Shown here: positions 1 through 6,735 of the stretch, piece after piece
How the letters are laid out: each line of letters starts with the position of its first letter
Position numbering within the stretch: the first letter of the stretch is position 1
From: JARFPW01 sp035464655
GTDB lineage: Bacteria; Gemmatimonadota; Gemmatimonadetes; Palauibacterales; Palauibacteraceae
NCBI GenBank assembly: GCA_035464655.1
Contig: DATHRZ010000007.1
Span: forward strand, 1 to 20,104
DNA length: 20,104 nucleotides
Direction of reading: 5' to 3'
Translations under genes and position numbers: made by a program
The notes under the pieces: generated by a model
What the model was told of the DNA's origin: nothing
Databases searched by the model: none
Seen by the model: only the letters and a program-made list of their open reading frames with translations

Positions 1-194
1 CCGAGCCAGGCGGCGCAGCTCGTGAAGCCCTCCTCGAACCACTCCTCGGAGGCGTCGAACTCGCGGATCATTGCGAGCAGGCGCCCGGTCGCCGCCTCGA
101 TGTGGGCCGACAGGCGGGCGATCTCGTCGCCGAGGGACGGGGGCAGCGGAGCCGGAGGCGTCGACGCGGGGGCGGCGGGTGGGAAGTCGATCAT
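1..194 (-). CDS. DUF222/HNH endonuclease-family protein, N-terminal part (truncated by window edge)
   Basis: The minus strand reads from an ATG at 194 to the left edge without a stop, giving 64 residues. A strong AGGAGAGG ribosome site lies just upstream (about 200-207). After a proline/alanine-rich start of about 20 residues, the protein reads LGDEIARLSAHIEAATGRLL and then an acidic stretch followed by GFTSCAAWL. That run matches the beginning of the DUF222 region as I know it from the 13E12-repeat/HNH endonuclease family, where a helix is followed by a conserved 'G..SCA.WL' motif. In that family an HNH nuclease domain normally follows near the C-terminus. It would lie outside the window, so nuclease function is not shown here. 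These proteins often occur in many copies per genome and their role is unclear. The family call is by eye from a short segment. Confidence 0.65.
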   Translation of the reverse strand, partial: MIDFPPAAPASTPPAPLPPSLGDEIARLSAHIEAATGRLLAMIREFDASEEWFEEGFTSCAAWL

Positions 195-550
195 GGCGGC
201 CTCTCCTGGTGCGGGTCCGGGGTGCGTGTGCGGTTACCGAACGAACGCCGAAGGCGAGCTTCAATATACGACCCGCATTTCCGGCCTCGGGGCTGCGCGC
301 GAGGCGGGCGAGAGCGGAGATCCAGGGCTTCGAGCGGCCCTCGCCCGCGCTACGTGCGCGAGACGTCACGACAGGGCGGGAAGGGGGCAGAATGGTCGGG
401 CGTCCCGGACCCGGCACGATGCCGGCCCCGAAAGCTGTCAAGCCCCGGGGCCGGGCCCAAACGGGAGAAATCCCGCCGAATTATTGACGAATCGTTGACC
501 CCACGATGACACGCGAGCGGTCCGCACCGCCGGTCCGCCCCGCCGCGGGG
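195..550. other. 356-base intergenic gap, no gene seen
   Basis: Open frames here are GC-rich shadows without family resemblance. Three things can be pointed out. An AT-rich island (AATATA, 263-268) about 70 bases upstream of the DUF222 start reads TATATT on the minus strand and may be a -10 element, but I find no matching -35. The perfect small palindrome CCCCG-CCG-CGGGG (538-550) sits directly after the hydrolase stop and could be a weak minus-strand terminator stem, but no T-run follows. The rest, including the lower-GC stretch near 476-495, holds nothing I recognise. Confidence 0.5.
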
Positions 551-1963
551 TCAGGTGCGGGCGCGCGCCTCGATCCAGTCGCCGATCGTCTGCAGGGCGA
601 TCGGCGCGATCGTTTCTTCGATGCGACCGTACTCGGTGACGAGGCCCGTCTCCGATGTCTGAAGCAGGTGGTTGAGTCCCTCGAGCTCGACGGTCGCGAA
701 GTCCTCGTTGCCGGCCGCCGCGAGCGCCGATTCGATCGCCGCCAGGTTCGGACCGGGCAATACCTGCAGGTCGTTTCCCCCGTTCACGGCGAGAACGGGG
801 ATGCGCAACTCACGCAGCACCGGCCGGGGATCGTAGCGCAGGAACTCCCGCATCCACGGCGACGTGAGGGCCGCGGCCTGGGCCAGAGCCTGCCCCTCCG
901 CCAGCCCGGGCACTTCGGCCCGGAGAAGGCCAGCGACCTCGTCCTGTGCGGCGACCGGGTCCCGATCGGAGACGGCGATGTCCATCAACCGTCGCTGCAG
1001 TGAATTGGCAGCGGCTCGCTGCGCCGAGGGCATGCCGGCCGCCTCGTTCAGCGCGTCGACCTGGAGCGCCAGGATCGAGTCCCCGGGCAGTCCGGGGCCC
1101 GCGATCATCACGATCCAGTCGATCGCCACGCGTGACGCGACCAGCGGAGCCACGACCCCGCCCTCGCTGTGACCGATGAGGCCGATTGCCGCCGGATCGA
1201 TATCGCTTCGGGTTCGCAAGTAGACGAGCGCCGCTTCGGCGTCGGCGGCGAAATCACGAGTGGTCGCCGCGGCAAAGTCACCCGTCGACCCCGCTACCCC
1301 ACGGTCGTCGTAGCGCAGCTCCGCGATGCCACGCCGCGTCAGGTACTCGGCCAGCACCAGAAACGGCTTGTGCTGAAAGATCTCCTCGTTCCGGTCCTGC
1401 GGCCCCGAACCGCTGACCAGAATCGCCGCGGGATGCGGTCCCGCGCCCCCGGGCAAGGTCAGCGTCCCCGCGAGCTCGACCCCTTCACTTCCGCCCGCGA
1501 ACCTCACCTCTTCTTCGCGATAGGGGAACGGCGCCTCGGGGTTCTGTGGTCGGCGCACCTGCTCCGGCTCGCCCCGCTCCAGCATGAGCGGAAAGACCTG
1601 CCCGCCCTGCGTCCACGTCCCCGAGAGACTCGTACCCCCCGCGTCGAGCGCGCCCGCGTACTGTCCGGCGACGTCGGCGAACTCGACGGTGAGCGAGTCG
1701 CCCGTCGTCGCCACGGCGCTCGCCTCGATGCCGAAGGCGCCCTGGTCCGGACTGTCGAGCGCGGCCGTGTAGCCCTCTTCCCCCGGCTCCACGTGCAGCA
1801 CGAGGCGGAGCTGAACGGCCCCGGCATCGAGCTCGCCGTTCCAGGTGCCGGTGAACCGATCCTGGGCGTGGAGGGGGATGGCCACGAGCAAGCCGACCGA
1901 ACACAGGGCCGCGAGGGCGGTCACGGTACGCGGGGGAACGGCAAGGTCCGGCTCGCCGCTCAC
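551..1963 (-). CDS. Exported alpha/beta hydrolase (esterase/acyl-hydrolase type)
   Basis: A 470-residue protein. Residues 13-34 form a hydrophobic signal peptide ending in LHAQ, so it is probably periplasmic. Residues about 35-130 form a beta-rich N-terminal domain of the type often found ahead of this hydrolase domain (FTGTWNGEL, then a second SGTW). The alpha/beta hydrolase domain follows from about 150: a VSGSGPQDRNE oxyanion-side loop at 183-193, the nucleophile elbow GHSEGG at 264-269 (Ser266), a likely Asp398 in NGGNDLQ and His432 in GLNHLL. The triad is complete. Substrate cannot be told from sequence; the family acts on ester bonds. The start is GTG at 1963, whose GTGA overlaps the TGA of the YbjQ-family gene, so translation is probably coupled. 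It is the last gene of the sigma-factor operon, and its Ser hydrolase role in the envelope would fit a stress regulon (inference). Confidence 0.88.
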   Translation of the reverse strand: MSGEPDLAVPPRTVTALAALCSVGLLVAIPLHAQDRFTGTWNGELDAGAVQLRLVLHVEPGEEGYTAALDSPDQGAFGIEASAVATTGDSLTVEFADVAGQYAGALDAGGTSLSGTWTQGGQVFPLMLERGEPEQVRRPQNPEAPFPYREEEVRFAGGSEGVELAGTLTLPGGAGPHPAAILVSGSGPQDRNEEIFQHKPFLVLAEYLTRRGIAELRYDDRGVAGSTGDFAAATTRDFAADAEAALVYLRTRSDIDPAAIGLIGHSEGGVVAPLVASRVAIDWIVMIAGPGLPGDSILALQVDALNEAAGMPSAQRAAANSLQRRLMDIAVSDRDPVAAQDEVAGLLRAEVPGLAEGQALAQAAALTSPWMREFLRYDPRPVLRELRIPVLAVNGGNDLQVLPGPNLAAIESALAAAGNEDFATVELEGLNHLLQTSETGLVTEYGRIEETIAPIALQTIGDWIEARART

Positions 1964-2283
1964 GGCTCCGGCTCGAGCTGCACGGCGTCGCCGAACACGA
2001 GGATCTCGGCCGCCTGGCCCATGACGTAGGCCGTCGTGAAGCGCACGTTGACGACCGCGTTCGCGCCGAGCGACTCGGCTTCTTCGACCATACGATCGAT
2101 CGCCTGCTCGCGGGCCTCGGCCATCATCTTCGTATACTCGCGCACCTCCCCGCCGATCATGTTGCGAAGCGCGGCGAGAATGTCTTTGCCGATGTGGCGG
2201 GCGCGGATCGTGTTTCCCCGCACGAGTCCGTGTGACTTCACGGTGCGCCGCCCGGGAACGTCGGCGGAAGGTGTGATGATCAT
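1960..2283 (-). CDS. YbjQ/UPF0145 family protein
   Basis: A 107-residue soluble protein without signal peptide. Family features are GLVRGNTI near residue 19, GGEVREYTKMMAEAREQA at 44-61 and LGANAVVNVRF at 72-82, typical of the YbjQ/UPF0145 (heavy-metal-binding-domain-like) family. Members are small and oligomeric, and their biochemical role is unsettled despite the name. I chose the ATG at 2283 rather than the longer upstream frame because MIITPS is the usual family start, an AAGGA site lies about 10 bases upstream, and ATGA overlaps the TGA of the anti-sigma gene. It lies between the anti-sigma gene and the hydrolase, with 4-base overlaps on both sides, so it is co-translated with a sigma-factor circuit. 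Confidence 0.85.
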   Translation of the reverse strand: MIITPSADVPGRRTVKSHGLVRGNTIRARHIGKDILAALRNMIGGEVREYTKMMAEAREQAIDRMVEEAESLGANAVVNVRFTTAYVMGQAAEILVFGDAVQLEPEP

Positions 2284-2744
2284 CTTTGTATGTCCTTGTA
2301 AGGATCGGTTCGAAGCACGTTGATCCGGTGGCGGACGACCGATACGGCCAGGATCACCACCCCCGTGAACATCGCGACCATGCCGAGCCGCACGATCAGC
2401 GGCATGGTCGTGTCGGCCAGCAGCTCGCCAACCCAGATCCACGCGGCCCAGCCACCCACTACGATCACGCCGAACGAAACGAGAATCCACCCGAGGCCGC
2501 GCTCGGTTCGGCTGTAGACGCTCGTCCAGTAGCCGTCCCACACCTCTTCGGGCGGATGACGCAACTTCATTCCCATGGTCGCCTCCCTGGCGCGGGAGAG
2601 GCGTCGCCACTCCTCGCGCAGCTCCGGGTCTTCGGCCAGGCGGGCCTCGAATGCGGTACGCTCCGCCGCGTCGAGCTCACCGTCCAGCGCGCGCATCAAC
2701 TGGTCCATCCGTTCTTCCATCGGGTCCGTCCGCTCTTCGTTCAC
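2280..2744 (-). CDS. Putative membrane-anchored anti-sigma factor
   Basis: A 154-residue protein directly after the ECF sigma gene, with GTG at 2744 inside a GTGA overlap and a GGAGGA ribosome site a few bases upstream. Residues 1-60 are a charged helical segment (MDQLMRALDGELDAAERTAF, then LAEDPELREEWRRL) resembling the sigma-binding N-terminus of anti-sigma factors. Two hydrophobic segments at about 84-108 and 115-137 look like membrane helices, leaving a short cytosolic tail. The zinc-binding HxxxCxxC motif of ZAS-type anti-sigma factors is absent; the protein has no cysteine at all. The longer open frame upstream overlaps the sigma gene and is rejected as the start. The role rests on position and domain pattern, so a regulator of another kind is possible. 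Confidence 0.75.
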   Translation of the reverse strand: MNEERTDPMEERMDQLMRALDGELDAAERTAFEARLAEDPELREEWRRLSRAREATMGMKLRHPPEEVWDGYWTSVYSRTERGLGWILVSFGVIVVGGWAAWIWVGELLADTTMPLIVRLGMVAMFTGVVILAVSVVRHRINVLRTDPYKDIQR

Positions 2745-3322
2745 TGTTCCTCCAGCGCGTCGGCGAGCGCCCGACGCGCCGCGTAGAGTCGTGACATCAC
2801 CGTGCCCACCGGTATCTCGAGGAGATCCGCGATCTCCTGGTATTTCAGGTCCTCGAACTCCCGCAGCACGAGCACTTCGCGCTGCGTCTCGGGCAGCCGC
2901 GACAGGGCGCGCGCCACGATCCTCCGGGCATCCTCGCGCCCGAGGCGCGCCTCGGGATCCTCGCCCGGCCCACCGCCCGACAGATCGTGCGCCAGCCACG
3001 CGCCCTGTTCGTCGAGCAGGCGCTGCCGGTTCTTCCGATCGCGCAGGAAGTTGAAGCACAGGCGCCGCAAGATCGCGTAGTACCAGGGATAGAACGGCCG
3101 CCCCGGATCGAGTTTCGCCGCATGCTTCAGGGCGCGCGCGAACGCGTCCTGCGACAGGTCGAGCGCATCGTCGGGCGAGCCCACCAGGCCGAGCGCCGCG
3201 TAGTAGGCGGCCTGCATGTTCCGCCGAACGAGCTCGCCGAACGCGGTCTTGTCGCCCCGGCTCGCGCTACGCACCAGCGAAGCCTCGCTCGCATCCATGT
3301 AGCGAGCCGCGAGTCGAGACAT
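2741..3322 (-). CDS. ECF-type RNA polymerase sigma factor (sigma-70 family)
   Basis: A 193-residue ECF sigma factor of normal length. Region 2 spans about residues 25-100, with DDALDLSQDAFARALKH (51-67) and FYPWYYAILRRLCFNFLRDR (77-96). Region 4 spans about 140-190, with LSRLPETQREVLVLREFEDL and the helix-turn-helix YQEIADLLEIPVGTVMSRLY (161-180). An upstream ATG at 3370 would add 16 residues. I prefer the ATG at 3322 because it has a strong GGGAGGAG site 9 bases upstream, while the upstream one has a weaker site. It heads the operon anti-sigma, YbjQ, hydrolase and should direct RNA polymerase to stress- or envelope-related promoters, probably including its own (inference). Confidence 0.92.
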   Translation of the reverse strand: MSRLAARYMDASEASLVRSASRGDKTAFGELVRRNMQAAYYAALGLVGSPDDALDLSQDAFARALKHAAKLDPGRPFYPWYYAILRRLCFNFLRDRKNRQRLLDEQGAWLAHDLSGGGPGEDPEARLGREDARRIVARALSRLPETQREVLVLREFEDLKYQEIADLLEIPVGTVMSRLYAARRALADALEEQ

Positions 3323-3446
3323 GTGCCGCCGCTCCTCCCGAGAGTCCGCCCCATCCAATCTGTCGTGCATCCTACACGCGGTCTCCGGAGTATATTCGGG
3401 GTGGACGGCCGAGCGGGGGGACCGCCACGCTATCGAGGAACGTCAT
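3323..3446. promoter_or_regulatory. Divergent promoter region between sigma operon and secreted protein gene
   Basis: The two genes point away from each other, so both promoters should lie here. The only AT-rich spot is AGTATATT at 3389-3396, which gives TATACT on the minus strand and TATATT on the plus strand. I see no clear sigma-70 -35 hexamer on either side at normal spacing, so an alternative sigma factor, perhaps the neighbouring ECF factor itself, is possible. The GAGGAA ribosome site for the plus-strand gene is at about 3435-3440. Confidence 0.45.
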
Positions 3447-4004
3447 ATGTCCGGTTCTGCTCTACGCACTCGCCGCCCCGCCCGGCTCGGGCCGCTCGCG
3501 GTCTTCGCGGTCGGCACCGTCGTCCTGCTTTTCGTGCCCGCCCCGGTCGTCGCCCAGGCTGCCGACGCGCCGTGCGGCTCCGCCGAACACCGCCAGTTCG
3601 ATTTCTGGCTGGGCGAGTGGAAAGTCACGAACCCCGAGGGAGAAGTGGTCGGGACGAACACTATCACCGCCGTGAGCGGCGGCTGCGGACTCCGCGAACA
3701 GTGGGAGGGCGCGGGAGGCGGCGTCGGCGAGAGCCTCAACGCCTACGATCGGCGCACGGGGTCGTGGCATCAGACGTGGGTCGGCGGTCGGGCACTCGTA
3801 CTGCGCCTCGAGGGCGGCCTGCGCGACGATGCGATGGTGCTCGAGGGCGAGTTGATCCAGGGAGACGATGTCGTCCTCCAGCGGATCACCTGGACGCCGT
3901 CCCCGGATGGCAGCGTCCGGCAACACTGGGAAACTTCCGGCGACGGCGGGACGAGCTGGACCACCGCGTTCGACGGTACGTACCGGAAGGTCGATCGGCA
4001 TTGA
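3447..4004 (+). CDS. Secreted protein of the FDFWLGEW type, function unknown
   Basis: A 185-residue protein starting at the ATG at 3447, with GAGGAA a few bases upstream. The longer open frame from 3321 runs into the sigma gene region and lacks a ribosome site. Residues 1-37 are a signal peptide with an arginine-rich head, hydrophobic core and VVAQ cleavage region. The mature protein begins near a cysteine and HRQFDFWLGEWKV (48-60), followed by alternating beta strands and many Trp and Gly residues (GTNTITAVSGGCGLREQWEG; YDRRTGSWHQTWVGG). This pattern is common in secreted proteins of Gemmatimonadota, Acidobacteria and Bacteroidetes that probably form a lipocalin-like or DUF1579-like beta barrel binding a small ligand. 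No catalytic motif is visible. It is divergent from the sigma operon, so could be a target of that sigma factor (inference). Confidence 0.75.
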   Translation: MSGSALRTRRPARLGPLAVFAVGTVVLLFVPAPVVAQAADAPCGSAEHRQFDFWLGEWKVTNPEGEVVGTNTITAVSGGCGLREQWEGAGGGVGESLNAYDRRTGSWHQTWVGGRALVLRLEGGLRDDAMVLEGELIQGDDVVLQRITWTPSPDGSVRQHWETSGDGGTSWTTAFDGTYRKVDRH

Positions 4005-4010
4005 CCCACC

Positions 4011-4054
4011 GATGAACCGGCGGGACGGACGGTCGTCCGCCCCGCTCGTTCATC
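4011..4054. terminator. Long hairpin between convergent genes, likely bidirectional terminator
   Basis: The arms 4011-4030 and 4035-4054 are nearly perfect inverted repeats: GATGAAC at the outer left pairs with GTTCATC at the outer right, and CGGAC pairs with GTCCG at the inner end. Within a 20-base-pair stem I count two mismatches and one G-T wobble, with a 4-base loop. It starts 6 bases after the stop of the plus-strand gene and ends 8 bases before the stop of the minus-strand gene, where a shared terminator would be expected. There is no T-run on either strand, so it may also act as a 3' end stabiliser. Confidence 0.6.
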
Positions 4055-4062
4055 GCGACGGA

Positions 4063-5001
4063 CTACCTTCCCGCGGACGCCGATGACGGAACCATCGACT
4101 CCGGACGTCCATTGGACACCACCCAGTGGATGCGTCGCTCGCCGTCGTCTCCGGCGCGGGACAGCGTCCAGTACGCGCCGACGTAGTCGCCGTCCGGCGC
4201 TCCGGTGATCTCGAACCATCCGCCGTCCAGCACCCAGCCGTCACCGAGATCTATCGATCTGACGCCGTGGATGTCGATCTCGCCCCGTACGCGCTGCTCC
4301 AGGACCTGCAGAATGGAAGCATGGCCCTCGACGGCCGGGACATTGCCGAACGCCGCCCATGCATCCTCCGCATACAGGGCGACCACGCCCTCCGCGTCGC
4401 CGGCGTTCCAGGCCGCCTCGTACGCTTCGCTGAACGCGCCGAGGATCGACTCCTCGTCCGGCTGTTCCGCGGGCGCCTTGCCCTGGAGGGCCTCGGCCGA
4501 CTGCTGCACGTCGTAGTTGGTGATCACGCCGGCTACCTGCCAGCCGTCCTGGCCCGGCGTGTGCGCCGCCATATAGTTCCCGCCGCGCGTCACGGCCTCC
4601 GCGCCCTCTTCGGGCGTTGCGGTGACGCTCCAGCGTCCGATCGTGATAACCGTGTCGCCGAACACCAGCCCGTCGATCTGCTCGAGGGCGAGCCGGGGGG
4701 ATCCGCCGGCCAGCTGCTCCGCGAGTCCGGCGGCGATCTCCTCGCGCCCCTGGAAAATGCCGCCGTCGGCCATCAGCAGCACCGCGTCTTCGGCGTACAT
4801 GTCGGCCACCATGTCGGGATGGCCCATGTTGTAGTGTTCGACGTAGCTCGTCCGCAGAGCGTCGACACCGGCCGTCGCGTCTGCGGTCGCATCGGCGGCC
4901 ATCGCGTCGGCCCCGTCGAGCTCGGCATCGTCGTCAGCCGGCTGGCAGGCGGCGGCCAGCAGGACGAGGGGAAGTATCAGCCAGCGAGCACGGATGTCCA
5001 T
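4063..5001 (-). CDS. Lipoprotein with two NTF2-like (SnoaL/DUF4440-type) domains
   Basis: A 312-residue protein. Residues 1-19 form a lipoprotein signal with the lipobox LAAAC (Cys19), so it is probably membrane-anchored. After an acidic, alanine-rich linker (20-48), two related domains follow. The first (about 48-165) has LRTSYVEHYNMGHPDMVADM, then YAEDAVLLMADGG, and ends WQVAGVITNYD. The second (about 185-300) has FSEAYEAAWNAGDAEGVVAL, then YAEDAWAAFGN and ends IHWVVSNGRPE. Both show the NTF2-like pattern of a helix, 'Y.EDA', then a curved sheet. Such domains bind small molecules or act as decorated enzymes; no active residues can be assigned. I chose the ATG at 5001 over 5010 because GGAG is well spaced only for 5001. 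Tail-to-tail with the FDFWLGEW gene. Confidence 0.82.
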   Translation of the reverse strand: MDIRARWLILPLVLLAAACQPADDDAELDGADAMAADATADATAGVDALRTSYVEHYNMGHPDMVADMYAEDAVLLMADGGIFQGREEIAAGLAEQLAGGSPRLALEQIDGLVFGDTVITIGRWSVTATPEEGAEAVTRGGNYMAAHTPGQDGWQVAGVITNYDVQQSAEALQGKAPAEQPDEESILGAFSEAYEAAWNAGDAEGVVALYAEDAWAAFGNVPAVEGHASILQVLEQRVRGEIDIHGVRSIDLGDGWVLDGGWFEITGAPDGDYVGAYWTLSRAGDDGERRIHWVVSNGRPESMVPSSASAGR

Positions 5002-5137
5002 AGGGCACATTCTCCGGATCTGGGATGGGTGACAGACCCCTCAATCTACGGCCGCATTCCTGGATAGCCAACCTGGCATCGGCCGCAGCCGGTCGCAGCC
5101 GGTTGCCGTGTCACCGCCTCTCCGAGAACATCCTCGA
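5002..5137. promoter_or_regulatory. Divergent intergenic region with a tandem 10-base repeat
   Basis: It separates two divergent genes and so must carry promoters for both, although I cannot pick convincing -35/-10 pairs. CGCAGCCGGT occurs twice in perfect tandem at 5084-5093 and 5094-5103, about 35 bases before the phosphoesterase start, where a two-site operator could lie. It could equally be chance in GC-rich DNA. Confidence 0.35.
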
Positions 5138-6043
5138 ATGCGCATTCTACATTTCAGTGACCTGCACATCGGGCTCGGGCTGCGCCGCGTGCCGTTCTTC
5201 GACTGGCCCGGCAAGCGGCTCGCCGGCGGCCTGAACCTACTCCGGGGCAGGGGCCGTCACTTCGCGGACGCGGCGCGCAAGGCGCTGGGACTGGTCGAAC
5301 TGGATGAGCGGCTCGGCCCCGATTTCGTGCTGTGCACGGGCGACCTGACGGCACTCGCCACCCACGCCGAGTTCGAGGCGGCACGCGCCCTGCTCGAACC
5401 GCTACCCGAAAGCCCGCGGTTCGTGGTGACGCCGGGGAACCACGACGCCTACACGCGTCCCACGGTGCGCGAAGGCCGGTTCCGACAGTACTTCGAGGAC
5501 GGGATCGAGAGCGATTTTCCGGACCTGTGCACGGACGGACCCTGGCCGGTCGTGCGCGTGCCCGACGACGATGTCGCGATCATCGCGGTGAACAGCGCTC
5601 GCAGCAATCTGTTGCCATGGCGAGCCAGTGGCCGGATACCGTCCGCGCAGATCGAGGGCCTCGAGGCGGCCCTGTCGGATCCGCGGGTGGCCGGCCGCTT
5701 CGTGTTCCTGATGACGCACCACGCACCCTGCCGCCCCGACGGCTCCGCCGACACCAAGGAACACGGACTGCGCAACCTGTCGGAGCTTCTCGCGGCGGCC
5801 GCGTCCGTCGAACGAGGGGCTCTGCTCTGCGGGCACGTCCACGCCGTATTTCGCCGCGAGATCGATGGTTTCCGTGGCGAAGTGTTCTGCGCCGGGAGCG
5901 CGACCTACCTGGGCCGCGAGGGGGTCTGGCTGTTCGACCGCGACGAGCGCGGCCTGTGGTCGGCACGCCGCGGACGCTGGACGGGCGACGAGTACGAGAT
6001 CGAGGCGGAAGGAGCGCCCGTGGCGGGCGAGGATTCGCGATGA
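5138..6043 (+). CDS. Calcineurin-type metallophosphoesterase
   Basis: A 301-residue cytosolic protein with the full metallophosphoesterase signature: FSDLHIG at 6-12 (Asp8, His10), CTGDLT at 66-71 (Asp69), PGNHDAY at 99-105 (Asn101, His102), THHAP at 193-197 (His194) and GHVHA at 232-236. These residues bind the two metal ions of phosphatases, phosphodiesterases and nucleases of this superfamily. Length and motif spacing resemble single-domain CpdA/Icc-like phosphodiesterases, but the substrate cannot be fixed. I chose the ATG at 5138 because MRILHFSDLHIG is the normal family start; a GTG at 5108 would add 10 unrelated residues. Its TGA overlaps the next gene's ATG (ATGA at 6040), so both are made together. 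Confidence 0.9.
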   Translation: MRILHFSDLHIGLGLRRVPFFDWPGKRLAGGLNLLRGRGRHFADAARKALGLVELDERLGPDFVLCTGDLTALATHAEFEAARALLEPLPESPRFVVTPGNHDAYTRPTVREGRFRQYFEDGIESDFPDLCTDGPWPVVRVPDDDVAIIAVNSARSNLLPWRASGRIPSAQIEGLEAALSDPRVAGRFVFLMTHHAPCRPDGSADTKEHGLRNLSELLAAAASVERGALLCGHVHAVFRREIDGFRGEVFCAGSATYLGREGVWLFDRDERGLWSARRGRWTGDEYEIEAEGAPVAGEDSR

Positions 6044-6735
6044 GCGACGCGGCCGCGCTCGCGCGGCTCCGAATTCCGGTCCCCGACGCCGGACAGGTAT
6101 CGGCACGGCTGCTGGAGCCGCCCGACGCGACGGCCATGCTCGTGCTGGGCCACGGAGCGGGCGCCGGGATGCGCCACCGGTTCATGGAGGAGATCGCGAC
6201 GGCGCTCGCCGTGCGACGCGTCACGACCCTGCGGTACCAGTTTCCGTACATGGAGGCGGGTCGACGGGCGCCTGACCGCGCGCCGCGCCTCGTGGCCACC
6301 GTGCGGGCCGCCGTCGCGACCGCGGCCCAACTGGCTGAAACGAAGGGGCTGCCCCTGTTCGCCGGCGGGAAGTCGATGGGCGGGCGGATGACGTCGACGG
6401 CCGCCGCCGAAGCGCCGCTCGCCGGCGTCCGGGGCCTCGTTTTCTTCGGATTTCCGCTGCATGCGGCCGGAAAGCCGTCCACCGGCCGCGGCGACCACCT
6501 GGCGGACGTCAAATGCCCGATGTTGTTCCTGCAGGGCACGCGCGACCGGCTGGCCAATCTCGACCTGTTGCGGTCCGTGCTCGAGGAGGAGGTCGTTCCG
6601 GCGCCGCGGCTCCACGTGGTCGAGAACGCCGACCACGGGTTTCACGTCTTGAAGCGCTCCGGACGCACCGACGCGGACGTGCTCGACGAGCTGGCCGGCG
6701 TGGCGACCGACTGGATGAGGGAGATCGCGACCTAA
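6040..6735 (+). CDS. Cytosolic alpha/beta hydrolase of the Tex30/KANL3-like, dienelactone-hydrolase-like type
   Basis: A 231-residue protein without signal peptide, starting in an ATGA overlap with the phosphoesterase. Motifs: LVLGHGAGAGMRHRFM (34-49), a conserved oxyanion region; the nucleophile GGKSMGGRM (109-117, Ser112); GTRDRLAN (166-173, acid Asp169); and DHGFHVLKRSGR (His199). The G-K-S-M-G-G elbow and the 'HGAGAGM' start are typical of the KANL3/Tex30-like hydrolase family found widely in bacteria and eukaryotes, whose natural substrate is unknown. Its stop overlaps the stop of the convergent PhoD-like gene by 3 bases, leaving no room for a separate terminator. Confidence 0.87.
   Translation: MSDAAALARLRIPVPDAGQVSARLLEPPDATAMLVLGHGAGAGMRHRFMEEIATALAVRRVTTLRYQFPYMEAGRRAPDRAPRLVATVRAAVATAAQLAETKGLPLFAGGKSMGGRMTSTAAAEAPLAGVRGLVFFGFPLHAAGKPSTGRGDHLADVKCPMLFLQGTRDRLANLDLLRSVLEEEVVPAPRLHVVENADHGFHVLKRSGRTDADVLDELAGVATDWMREIAT

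Noticed and set aside
22..509. Three overlapping plus-strand open frames at the left end
   Set aside because: Low-complexity R/G/A/P-rich translations, no ribosome site worth naming, and antisense to the DUF222-like start for part of their length.
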